Shown: in pieces, positions 8,755 through 16,623 of the stretch
Layout: each line of letters begins with the position of its first letter
How positions within the stretch are numbered: position 1 is the stretch's first letter
Source: Streptomyces cucumeris
GTDB taxonomy: Bacteria > Actinomycetota > Actinomycetes > Streptomycetales > Streptomycetaceae
DNA: 37,747 bases
Direction: 5' to 3'
Assembly (NCBI RefSeq): GCF_024295805.1
Contig: NZ_JANCLX010000052.1
Location: forward strand, 3,811 to 41,557
Notes under the pieces: generated by a model
The model's input: only the letters and a program-made list of their open reading frames with translations
Database searches by the model: none
What the model was told of the DNA's origin: nothing
Made by a program: the position numbers and the translations under genes

Positions 8755-11700
8755 GGCTGACCGCCGTGGTGGCGCAGGGCGCAGGATCGGGCGAGCCGGC
8801 CGGTGATGCGCTGCTGGTCGGGGTCGGCGGGCACAGCGCGAATCTGGTGCTGGTGCAGGAGGGACCGGAGCACTGCGTCTGTGTCCTGGCCGTGGGCAAG
8901 GTGCTGGCGGTAGGCGGTCAGGGTGGCAGCACGGGTGCGCCAAGCGGCGGCGATGTCGTCGCCTGCGGGCAGTGCGGCCAGAGTGGCGGGGTCAGTCAGG
9001 GTGATGGCCCGCCGGGTCAGGGTGCGATCCAAAGGGCCGGGCTCACGGAGCAGCGTCCGGGTCAGCCCCTCGGCTGCCTGTTTCCAGCTCCCGGTGAACC
9101 GCGCCGCTATGTCGACCATGCTGGCGGCAGTCAGGGCCTGCGCCGTGGGGCTGTCGTCGGCGGAGGTGCGGATCTGCGCCACGGCGGCGGCCGAGTCAGC
9201 CGCGAACACCGCGTGGGCGGCGTCAAGTGTGGAGCCGTGACCGTAGTGGCCGGTGTGCGGCTGATAGGAGGAAAGCTCCAGGCCGCTGGCCAGGTGGTGC
9301 CGGGTGAGGTCTGCCGCCCAGTCGTGGGCGTGGGCGGCGGCCTGCCCGTAGTCGTCGGGGTCGGCCAGGTGCAGGTACAGCGCCAGATGCTGGCCGGTGT
9401 CGGGGCGGTGGGTGTCGCGGTACCGGTGGAACCACCAGCGCGGCGGTCGGGGGAACCGGGCGATCAGGTCCGGCAGGTGCGCGGTGAGGATCTGGTTGAA
9501 GCGGAGCGGGTGGGCGTGCAGCCGAGCGTGCAGGACGGCGGAACGTTCCGGGGAGTGCGGCACCGTGAGCATGGCGGGTGTGCGGGTTGGGGTCGGTGTG
9601 GCGGCCTCCGTGTGGGCGAGGGGGATGAGGAGTTCGTGAGGGCGGCCGATCCAGGCCCGGTCCTGGAGGGTGGGGGTTTCGCGCAGCTCGACCAGGCGGA
9701 GGCGGTCCAGGCAGGATCGGAGCAGCGCGCGGTCCAGGCGCCGAGCCAGGTCGATGGGCAGTTGCTGATCGTTCTCGACCAGGGCGAACCGGTCGGGGAC
9801 GTGGAGCCGTTGACGCCACCGGTCGAGGGCCTTGTTCCACTCGGTGATCGGCGCGGAGCGGGCGGGCAGTTCGTCGGCGGACAGCAGCCAGCGGGCAGGA
9901 CGCAGGATGGTCCGCTTGTACCGGACGCGGGGCAAGTACGGCAGGGACGTTGCGGCGCCGAACGCGAACGATTTGTAGGCGGCGGTGCGGGCAGTGGTGA
10001 TCTCTGCCAGGAATCGGGCCAGCGGCGGCGTGTGGACGGATGCTTCCAGGGCATGGGGCACACGAGGTTCTACGTGCTGCCCGGTCGACCTGCGCACCAA
10101 GTAGAACCGGTCCGCATCGGCGGTGACCGCAAGATCGTCCAAGGAAATGGCTCCAGGGCCGGGCGTCGGGTGTTCTGCCAAGGGAATGGTGTGCGGCAGC
10201 AGCTGGGGGACGCGGGCAACATTCTCGTTGCGGCGCCGTCGCGGACTGAACGACAGCTGGGCCGGTATCGCACCGGGGCTGACCATCGTGTAGCTGGCGC
10301 TGAGCGCGGCCTGCTCGTCGGGCAGCAGCAGGTGGGCGAACCGTCCGAGCATGCTGCTGCCGGGCCGGGGGGCTCCGGTGACGAGCAGTCGGTAGTCGCC
10401 ACGCCGGACGGCGTCCAGCGTGGGGGCGTGGATCTCTACGGCGATCTCAGCCCGGGGCGCGGTACGGACGGGGTCGGAGCGGTCGGCGGTCAGGTCGGCG
10501 ATGTGCGCCCGGGTGAGGACGAGTTCGGTGTGGTCGGCAAGGGAGGCTTCCTGCAAGAGGCGGAGAATCGTCTCGTCTCGGCGAGTCCACTGGTAGGGGG
10601 CGCGGCTGCGTTCCGATCCGAGATATCCGGCGGGGTAGCCCAGTCCACTGTCGGCGGTCAGGTCCAGGACGGGTACGGCAGTGCCAGGCCCGTACCGGTC
10701 GAGGAACCGCTGGTGGTAGTCGCGCCACTGCGGATAGCCGTCAGGGTACGGCGATAGCCGAGCCATGACATGGGCTGCTTCGGCGGCCTCGGTCAGCACG
10801 GCCTCGGGAATGCGGGCGGTGCAGTCCAGAGCAGCGTCGACCAGCACCGGGGTGGGGGCACAGTCGCTGACGGCATGCATCGCCTGAACGAGGCGGGAAT
10901 CCGCGGCCCAGGGAGCGGCAGTGCCGGGCGCGTTGATCAGGCCGCAGATCTCGGTGAGCTGTGCGGCCAGGGTGGCGACGCCTGACAGGTTTGCTGCGTC
11001 GGCCTGGTCGAGCTGGCTGCACAGGTGGCTGAGAGCATCGGCATCGTTCATGGGAGGCCACAAGCTGGTGATCAAGACATGCCGGGCGACCAGATCGGCG
11101 ACAAGTCCCTCGAGTTGGCCGGCACGGGCGGCGGGGAAGAGGACTGCGAGCGCAGCCAGGAGATCGCTGTAGCCGACCGGAGTGCGGGCTGCGTCCAAAG
11201 CGGCGGCCACGGGCCGTGTCCGGCGGATGGACACCTCCACGGGGGCGTAGCCGCCGGTTCGTCCGGTGGCCGGCTTGCCGGTGACGACGTGGCGGTCCCC
11301 ACGCGGATGGCCGGTGTTGTTGGCGACGACTGTCAGCCGGGCGAGCAGCGCGGGGTCGGCTTCAAGCTGGGTGATGGCGTCGGCCAGCCACTCGGCATCG
11401 GGACGCAGCCGCGTGCGGTAGCCCCTCCCCCATGCGATGTGAGGTTCTTGAGCCGGCCGGGCAGGAGTGACTCCTGCGAACACCCCGAACGGTGTGGGCC
11501 GGTGGTTCCAGCGCAGCAGGTACGCGCCGACGGACCGGACGGCGCGGCGGATGCGACGGCCGTCGGTCAGGGTGCCATCCAGGATCGCGGTGACCCGCTG
11601 GCACAGGACCGGGCTGGCGACGGCCACAGCGGCAGGCAGGGGGCCGCACCAGACGCGGGTCAGCCACCGGCAGCCTTGGGTGGCGATGTCGTCGGCGTAT

Positions 11701-11798
11701 GGGTCGAGGTCGGGGACGGGTATCGGCTGGGGAGCGGTCGACGCCCGCAGCAGAATCGCGGGCTGCCACTGATAGTTGCTGGGTAATCCATGTGCCAC
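8751..11798 (-). CDS. class I lanthipeptide dehydratase LanB, full length
   Basis: A 1015-aa protein from GTG 11798, with GGGGGAA about five bases upstream; the frame runs further but includes the precursor-tail region. The N-terminal two thirds are the tRNA-Glu-dependent glutamylation domain (Lant_dehydr_N), with RRAVRSVGAYLLRW then RPTPFGVFAG as the classic signature, and SFSPRRRRNENVARVPQLLP and LPRVRYKRTILRPARW further on. The last ~280 residues are a SpaB_C elimination domain: RWWFHRYRD, HLALYLHLADPDDYG and LELSSYQPHTGHYG. It would glutamylate and then eliminate Ser/Thr hydroxyls of the FxLD precursor. It is 25 bp downstream of the precursor gene, behind a strong hairpin that could set the precursor:enzyme ratio. 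Confidence 0.93.
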   Translation of the reverse strand: MAHGLPSNYQWQPAILLRASTAPQPIPVPDLDPYADDIATQGCRWLTRVWCGPLPAAVAVASPVLCQRVTAILDGTLTDGRRIRRAVRSVGAYLLRWNHRPTPFGVFAGVTPARPAQEPHIAWGRGYRTRLRPDAEWLADAITQLEADPALLARLTVVANNTGHPRGDRHVVTGKPATGRTGGYAPVEVSIRRTRPVAAALDAARTPVGYSDLLAALAVLFPAARAGQLEGLVADLVARHVLITSLWPPMNDADALSHLCSQLDQADAANLSGVATLAAQLTEICGLINAPGTAAPWAADSRLVQAMHAVSDCAPTPVLVDAALDCTARIPEAVLTEAAEAAHVMARLSPYPDGYPQWRDYHQRFLDRYGPGTAVPVLDLTADSGLGYPAGYLGSERSRAPYQWTRRDETILRLLQEASLADHTELVLTRAHIADLTADRSDPVRTAPRAEIAVEIHAPTLDAVRRGDYRLLVTGAPRPGSSMLGRFAHLLLPDEQAALSASYTMVSPGAIPAQLSFSPRRRRNENVARVPQLLPHTIPLAEHPTPGPGAISLDDLAVTADADRFYLVRRSTGQHVEPRVPHALEASVHTPPLARFLAEITTARTAAYKSFAFGAATSLPYLPRVRYKRTILRPARWLLSADELPARSAPITEWNKALDRWRQRLHVPDRFALVENDQQLPIDLARRLDRALLRSCLDRLRLVELRETPTLQDRAWIGRPHELLIPLAHTEAATPTPTRTPAMLTVPHSPERSAVLHARLHAHPLRFNQILTAHLPDLIARFPRPPRWWFHRYRDTHRPDTGQHLALYLHLADPDDYGQAAAHAHDWAADLTRHHLASGLELSSYQPHTGHYGHGSTLDAAHAVFAADSAAAVAQIRTSADDSPTAQALTAASMVDIAARFTGSWKQAAEGLTRTLLREPGPLDRTLTRRAITLTDPATLAALPAGDDIAAAWRTRAATLTAYRQHLAHGQDTDAVLRSLLHQHQIRAVPADPDQQRITGRLARSCALRHHGGQP

Positions 11799-11823
11799 TG
11801 GTTTCCCCCACGGGTGAGCGCGT

Positions 11824-12081
11824 CTACAGGCACCGCCGGGGCGACAGCCATGCGTGGCTGTCGCCCCGGCGCGGTGCGCTCTGGGCGGCGGCGGCCGCGA
11901 TGGCGGGCCACCCGGAGCTGGCACCGTTGGCGCAGGTATCGCCGCAGCCGTCGCTGGTCGGGCAGTTGAACGCGGCGGCGCCGGTCTCGCTGATGACGAC
12001 CTGGACGTCGAGGTCGAACTCGTCGTCCGTCAGACCGGTGTCGGCGGCCCCGGTCATGATGTCGAGTACGGCAGCAGTCAT
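11824..12081 (-). CDS. FxLD-family class I lanthipeptide precursor
   Basis: An 85-aa peptide from ATG 12081, with GGGAG upstream. The leader has the defining FxLD motif (EFDLDVQVV, Phe22-Asp23-Leu24-Asp25). The core begins after ~residue 37 and has Cys40, Cys46 and Cys50 with nearby Thr42, Ser43, Thr49, Ser55 and Ser56 (NCPTSDGCGDTCANGASSG), as ring donors and acceptors. Asp44-Gly45 is a preferred site for isoaspartate or succinimide chemistry by the PIMT-like enzyme encoded upstream. The C-terminal ~17 residues (after AAAAAQSAP, ending RRCL) are encoded by the inverted repeat and are unusually basic, with a further Cys84. Family core peptides usually end shortly after the ring region, so the tail may be removed or may be a byproduct of the hairpin. 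Confidence 0.88.
   Translation of the reverse strand: MTAAVLDIMTGAADTGLTDDEFDLDVQVVISETGAAAFNCPTSDGCGDTCANGASSGWPAIAAAAAQSAPRRGDSHAWLSPRRCL
11834..11871 (-). terminator. 17-bp perfect inverted repeat, likely attenuator, inside the precursor 3' end
   Basis: Arms 11834-11850 and 11855-11871 are exactly complementary and flank a four-base loop (TGCG). There is no T run after it, so it is not a classic intrinsic terminator. It falls inside the last codons of the precursor frame and 36 bp before the LanB start. It could pause polymerase, protect the upstream mRNA or attenuate the downstream enzyme genes. Confidence 0.6.
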
Positions 12082-12137
12082 GTGATCACTCTCCCTGTCG
12101 GATGGGATGGTGCAGGACAACCTGGCCCGCTGTTCCG

Positions 12138-13361
12138 TTACGGGACGACCGGCCAGGTGATCGAGATCCGGCGGTGGTGCTTGTCGATGATCCGGTCGCC
12201 GGAGATCCGGTCATCAGCAGTGCCCGCCGGGTAGACGGCGATACGGGGGTCGGGTCCGCCACGATGGTCCTTGCCCCAGGTACGGATGGCGTCGGCCAGC
12301 CGGTGGGCTGCGCCCTCCCCGTCAGGGCCGAACGCGTGCACACCGAACTCGGCGCTCTTACGGTCGTCGCTGCGGCGCACCACGACGTAGGCGAAGTTCG
12401 GGCCGTCGACCGCGACCAGTGAAAAGTTCAGGTTGGTGGGCCCGATCTTGCCCGTGGCCAGGTCCGGGTCGATGAACATGTTGCAGTACCCAGGGACCAT
12501 GGTCGCCACGTACATCTGAAGGGTGCCGATCTTCTCGTTGCTGGCGACGGTGACGCCGGTCCAGGTTTCGACGCGGCGGGTGTCCAGTGCGCCGGTCAGC
12601 AGCTGCGGGACGACGGGCACCCCGTCATCGAAGCGAAGCGTCACGCCATCATCGCCGGGGAGGGTGAACTGCTGGGCGTTGTGGGCGCCGTCGCCCCGCA
12701 TCGCGACGAACCCACACACGTGGGCGCTGGTCGCCGTCAGCTCACCGTCCTGCTTGACGAACGCATAGGTGCGGGTCAAGCCGTTGATGCGCAGTGGCAC
12801 CACGAGCCGACCGCCTTCCTTCAGCTGGTCGGTCCAGGCGGGGGGAATGTCCCAGGCGCCCACGGTCACCACGATCGCGTCGTAGGGGGCATGGTCGGGG
12901 ACACCGTACTCGCCGTCGGCGACGACCACGTTGACGTCCGTGTAGCCGGTCGAGGCCAAGAACCGGCGGGCCCGCTCAGCGGGGGCCGGATCGATGTCGA
13001 CGGTGCTGACCTGCCCGGCCGCTCCGCTCAGCTCAGCGATGTAGGCGGCGTTCGGGCCGTTGGTGCCGATCTCCAGGACGTGGTCGCCCGGCTTGATGTC
13101 GGCCTGTTCCAGCTGCATGGCCTGGATCTGCGGTGCGGACACCGAGCTGGTGTGAACCCCGTCAGCGTCTTCCTGTGTGACCACGGCGTTGTAGGTGCTG
13201 TAGGCGTCATCGAGAGACACCTCGGGGACGGCCAGGTGGCGGGGCACCCTGCGCATGGCGGCCTCGACGCCGGGCGAGGTGATCCAGCCGCCTTCCTTCA
13301 GCTGGTCTACGACTGTGTTGCGCAGCTCGGTCACGTGGTTCTCGTCGGGCAGCTCGGCCAT
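12138..13361 (-). CDS. FxLD-system methyltransferase (PIMT homologue)
   Basis: A 407-aa protein; ATG 13361 has GAGGAG nine bases upstream and is preferred over the longer frame. Residues ~15-230 are a protein-L-isoaspartate O-methyltransferase fold: SSVSAPQIQAMQLEQADIKP, then HVLEIGTNGPNAAYIAELSG (SAM motif I), VSTVDIDP, and PYDAIVVTVGAWDIPPAW. The C-terminal ~180 residues are the extension found in FxLD-system methyltransferases (TIGR04364 type). Homologues in lanthipeptide pathways methylate an Asp side chain, giving aspartimide or isoaspartate in the mature peptide. It is the first gene of the operon and lies 56 bp before the precursor. Confidence 0.92.
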   Translation of the reverse strand: MAELPDENHVTELRNTVVDQLKEGGWITSPGVEAAMRRVPRHLAVPEVSLDDAYSTYNAVVTQEDADGVHTSSVSAPQIQAMQLEQADIKPGDHVLEIGTNGPNAAYIAELSGAAGQVSTVDIDPAPAERARRFLASTGYTDVNVVVADGEYGVPDHAPYDAIVVTVGAWDIPPAWTDQLKEGGRLVVPLRINGLTRTYAFVKQDGELTATSAHVCGFVAMRGDGAHNAQQFTLPGDDGVTLRFDDGVPVVPQLLTGALDTRRVETWTGVTVASNEKIGTLQMYVATMVPGYCNMFIDPDLATGKIGPTNLNFSLVAVDGPNFAYVVVRRSDDRKSAEFGVHAFGPDGEGAAHRLADAIRTWGKDHRGGPDPRIAVYPAGTADDRISGDRIIDKHHRRISITWPVVP

Positions 13362-14443
13362 GTGGCTGGTCTCCTCGTGGTGCGTGTACGTGAAGCCGTG
13401 ATGATGTCGATGTCCCATGGGCAGCGCCATGCGGTTCTCTGGCCAGGGTTGAGAATCAGTCTTCTGTCATCGGCCCATTCGTCGTGCGTTCGCTGTTGTC
13501 CGCTGGGGCGGGCGAGGCCAGCAAGGGAAACGGAAAACTGTTGCTGATCTCGCCCGCGCGGGTGACGCGAGTCCCAGCCGCTCGACCTGTCCGGGGTAAT
13601 CAGGCCGGGGACACTGGCCCTGGCCTGGCGGTGGTCCCTACGGGGTGACGCCGGGTCGCGAATCAAGCGTGCGCCGCCAGAGGCCCCTGCGTTCCCGGCG
13701 GTCTGGAACGGCCTTCCAAGATCGCTGTACCGCCGTCAGGGTTCGGTTTACTGGCCCGCTTCGGCTGCCAATCCCGGGGCTGCTCTGCGTCCCAGTCCTG
13801 CTCGCGAACTTCGCCGTCCGGCCAGACATAGGCGAGTCAACGTCCACCTGATGTCAGTGACACCTCGCGCAGGTCGTAGCGGCTGGCGCTCCGCATCCAC
13901 TCGTTGCATCTCTCCCCTTGCTGAATCACGCGACGACTGCGCGGATCTCGTGAAGCACGTCTCCCATCCCGCTAGCCGAAGTGGGCTCCTCCCCCACGCT
14001 TCGTGCGACACCGAGCTGTGTCCCAGGTTCGGTTGCCGGGTTTTGCCTCCGCACCCGCCCGCCCTCCGGTCCGTCATACACCGGCCGGCAGACGGGCGAT
14101 TTTGAGCGGGCCGACCGCTGACTACTCGAGGGCGCGGCCGGGGCAATCCTCTTCCAAGCGGAGGGAGCCCACTGTGAGGGGCCGTGGGCCCTCCTCCGAC
14201 GGCATCGGTGACCGCCGTCAGTCTCTTCTCGTCTGAGTCGGGGCCCACCGAGACTTTCCGTTCGCGCATGATCGCGCTAGGTGCACCGAGAGAGCATTCC
14301 ACGATGCGGCTGCCATGAACGGACAAGCTGTCCACAGGTTTCGCCTCTAACTCCCTTGACGATTCGCACAAATACGGTGTACCCCGAAATCTCATACCCG
14401 CGGCAACAGCGTTTCTTCGGAGCCGTAGGAGGGGACGTCGGTC

Positions 14444-14506
14444 ATGTCGCTGGCTAGTTCTGGCATGCCAGAGGTCGCGATCAAGGTGCCTGCCACGATG
14501 CTGTGA
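14444..14506 (+). CDS. possible 20-aa leader peptide upstream of the XRE-TPR regulator
   Basis: ATG 14444 is preceded by a strong GGAGGGG site about eleven bases away and opens 20 codons (MSLASSGMPEVAIKVPATML) ending in TGA. It sits ~115 bp before the regulator start and downstream of the TTGACG box. A 14-bp palindrome lies within it. It could be a translated leader or a small peptide. There is no homology to judge from, so the call rests only on the ribosome binding site and position. Confidence 0.3.
   Translation: MSLASSGMPEVAIKVPATML
14459..14472. promoter_or_regulatory. 14-bp perfect palindrome upstream of the XRE-TPR gene
   Basis: The sequence TCTGGCATGCCAGA is its own reverse complement, with flanking AGT/GGT that are not symmetric. 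It is about 150 bp upstream of the regulator ATG. It is a candidate operator for the HTH protein encoded downstream; binding is inferred, not seen. Confidence 0.35.
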
Positions 14507-14620
14507 GACCGCTCTCGAGGCCCCTGATTTCGTTAACAGTTGACGACCGCGCCCGTGAGCGATGGACATCGTCCGTACTCTGATCAGGAGTGGCTCCACC
14601 GTGAAGGGAATGAACCGCCG

Positions 14621-15859
14621 ATGAGTGAAAGCCTGACGCTGGGGGATCGCCTGCGCATCGCCCGCAGGACACGGGGGCTGTCAGCCGCCCAGCTCGCCAA
14701 CAAAGTTGCCATCTCGCCCAGCTATGTCCAGAAACTGGAGTCTGGAGCCCGGAAGGCCACGCCAGCGCTGGTGGCTGCCCTCGCAAACGCCTTGCGCTTC
14801 GGTCAAGAAGTCCTGACGGGTCAGCCGTACTACGGTGAGCCCGAGGCTGAAGACACAGTGCATGCCGTCATTCCCGAGCTGCGCCGTCTACTACTGTGCT
14901 ACGACACTCCTGACGAGCTTGGGAGCGCGCCACGCCCCCTGCCGGTCCTCGCTTCAGAAGTGGACCAGATAGCTGCGCTGCGCCGTGATGCCCGTTACGC
15001 GCCGATGGGGCCGCTGCTGCCGCTGATCATCTCCGAGCTGACGCACGTGGCGCTCAGCGCTCGCGACAGGGAGCAGAGGCAGGCGTACTGGCAGCTGGCC
15101 CGTGTCTATCGAGCGGTAAACTCATTGGCACACAAGATGGGCCATCACGACCTATCCAACACGGCATTGGAGCGGGTCCGCTGGGCTGCTGACCAGGCGG
15201 GTGACCCGCTGCTGCAGATCACTGCCGGCTACCTGGTGGCCGGGGCGATGCTGCGGCAGGGAGCCTACACGCCTGCCCGGCGAAAACTGTTGTCCCTACG
15301 CACCGAGCTGGAGCGCATGCAGCCGGAACATTCGTTTACGGATGATGCTCTAGCGGTCGACGGGGCACTGCTGCTCAAGTTGGCCGTGATCGAGTCCCGG
15401 AGGAACAACCCCGAAGGCGCGAACACGTACTTGCGCGAAGCTGAAGAAGTCGCACGGATGGCGGGGAACCGCGATTCTCTTGCGTACGAGATGTCCTTCG
15501 GGCCCACGAACATCCATATCCATGACGTACATGCACTGATCGACATGGGTGACACCGAGCAGGCCCTCGCCCGGCTGGTTGAGTGGGCACCGAACAGCAG
15601 CATGGAATGGACTCCGCCAGCAACGACCGTCGGCGAACGCTCCAGTCACCATCACATCGACGTGGCCTCAGCCAAGCTCACCCTGGGCAATCGAGCGGGA
15701 GCGTTCGAGGAACTGCGGCGGGCTCGGAAGATAGCGCCGAACCACACACGGTTCCACCCGTCCGTACGCGAAACCACATCCGCGCTGCTCCGCCTGGAGA
15801 CCCACCCGACCAACGAGCTGTCGACCTTCGGAATCTGGGCAGGCGTTAGCACATCCTGA
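14621..15859 (+). CDS. XRE-family regulator with C-terminal TPR-like repeats
   Basis: A 412-aa protein. ATG 14621 is chosen because the HTH begins just after it and GAAGGGA lies upstream; the frame from 14540 adds residues without any site. Residues ~6-62 are an XRE helix-turn-helix (LGDRLRIARRTRGLSAAQLA, then ISPSYVQKLESGARK). The remaining ~330 residues are helical repeats of TPR type, for example YWQLARVYRAVNSLAHKMGH, RWAADQAGDPLLQITAGYLV and the late block ASAKLTLGNRAGAFEELRRA. In Gram-positive bacteria this architecture senses a peptide or partner through the repeats. Being divergent from the lanthipeptide operon, it is the most likely local regulator of that operon; this is inference. 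Confidence 0.88.
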   Translation: MSESLTLGDRLRIARRTRGLSAAQLANKVAISPSYVQKLESGARKATPALVAALANALRFGQEVLTGQPYYGEPEAEDTVHAVIPELRRLLLCYDTPDELGSAPRPLPVLASEVDQIAALRRDARYAPMGPLLPLIISELTHVALSARDREQRQAYWQLARVYRAVNSLAHKMGHHDLSNTALERVRWAADQAGDPLLQITAGYLVAGAMLRQGAYTPARRKLLSLRTELERMQPEHSFTDDALAVDGALLLKLAVIESRRNNPEGANTYLREAEEVARMAGNRDSLAYEMSFGPTNIHIHDVHALIDMGDTEQALARLVEWAPNSSMEWTPPATTVGERSSHHHIDVASAKLTLGNRAGAFEELRRARKIAPNHTRFHPSVRETTSALLRLETHPTNELSTFGIWAGVSTS

Positions 15860-15927
15860 CACTACGTCAAGTCCTTCGACATTGACTCCTGCGGACAGAC
15901 TGTCCGCTCACGCCACTCGCGCAATGG

Positions 15928-15963
15928 AATGGTCTCCTCACAGCCAGTTGTGAGGAGACCATT
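15928..15963 (+). promoter_or_regulatory. perfect 15-bp hairpin that includes the ribosome binding site of the next gene
   Basis: Arms 15928-15942 and 15949-15963 are exactly complementary around a six-base loop (GCCAGT). The right arm contains the GAGGAG ribosome binding site of the gene starting at 15967, three bases downstream. As RNA it would hide that site. As DNA it is a 36-bp operator-like palindrome just after the XRE-TPR gene. Either reading implies tight control of the small downstream gene. Confidence 0.7.
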
Positions 15964-15966
15964 GTC

Positions 15967-16383
15967 ATGACGTCCGACGCCAAACGGGGTTCCGCAGCCC
16001 AGCCGCCCCGATGGATGCCCACCGGTGCCGAGTCTGATCTGCGCCCCGTCGGCGAGTGGTGGGACGTCATACGCACGTTCGAAGAGGTCGGTCATCGCGC
16101 CATCGACATACTTGAGGAAGCAGGCTGTCCCGTCGGGCCGGTATTCCTCCACCCGACAAGCCTGGAACCGCGGCTCTACTTCCTCGTAGCCGTGGGCGCA
16201 AGCAGTAACTGGAACGAGCCGGACACGGTTGCCCTCGGCCGCACATGCCATGTGCTCGTACCTCCCCTGGCCAAGACCTCCCCACCTGGTTTGCACTGGC
16301 ACAAACTCCCCAACGCGCCCCACGTCCTTACGGTGCGTGAGCCGCTACGTCAGGCACTGACCAAGGCCCGCAGGGAACGGTGA
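15967..16383 (+). CDS. hypothetical small protein, actinobacterial type
   Basis: A 138-aa protein, ATG start with GAGGAG ten bases upstream inside the hairpin. I do not recognise a named family. The sequence shows a compact alpha/beta protein: EWWDVIRTFEEVGHRAIDIL, then VGPVFLHPTSLEPRLYFLVA, VALGRTCHVLVPPLAKTSPP and a C-terminal LRQALTKARRER helix. No signal peptide or membrane helix is present. It follows the XRE-TPR gene by 107 bp on the same strand, so it may be regulated with or by it. Confidence 0.7.
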   Translation: MTSDAKRGSAAQPPRWMPTGAESDLRPVGEWWDVIRTFEEVGHRAIDILEEAGCPVGPVFLHPTSLEPRLYFLVAVGASSNWNEPDTVALGRTCHVLVPPLAKTSPPGLHWHKLPNAPHVLTVREPLRQALTKARRER

Positions 16384-16623
16384 AGGTTTCCGCCAACGCT
16401 TCCCAGTAATGAAGTCTGCAGGAGCCTGCCTCGGCTCAAGTTTCGTCTGGGTCGGACCACCATCAACCGCCATGCCGTCCCTCTCTTGCGACGGCGGCGA
16501 GACTGCGCATCCCAATGTTGGCCGTCCGCAGTCAACACAGTTCCGAACGGCGATGAAACATGCGCAGCCTTCCCAACCCAACATCGCCATCATCAATGTC
16601 CGCATCCCTTGACCGGAGGCACT

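Larger units (their letters stand above)
13362..14620. other. 1.26 kb regulatory gap between the divergent lanthipeptide operon and XRE-TPR gene
   Basis: Large frames here (for example 13748-14599 on the minus strand) have the amino-acid composition of antisense noise. The region should hold the promoters of both divergent units. A TTGACG box is seen at 14356-14361 on the plus strand, but no convincing -10 hexamer follows. A palindrome is at 14459-14472 and a 20-codon frame at 14444-14506; both are listed separately. Nothing else is supported. Confidence 0.5.

Noticed and set aside
8766..10757. Long plus-strand frame (663 aa) opposite LanB
   Set aside because: It is rich in Gly/Val/Gln, lies fully antisense to a clear LanB gene and has no family pattern; it is a by-product of high third-position GC.
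14356..14361. TTGACG as a promoter for the XRE-TPR gene
   Set aside because: No acceptable -10 hexamer is found 16-18 bases downstream; noted in the gap entry only.
13748..14599. Minus-strand 283-aa frame in the intergenic region
   Set aside because: Irregular composition, no ribosome binding site, no recognised motif; more likely noncoding.
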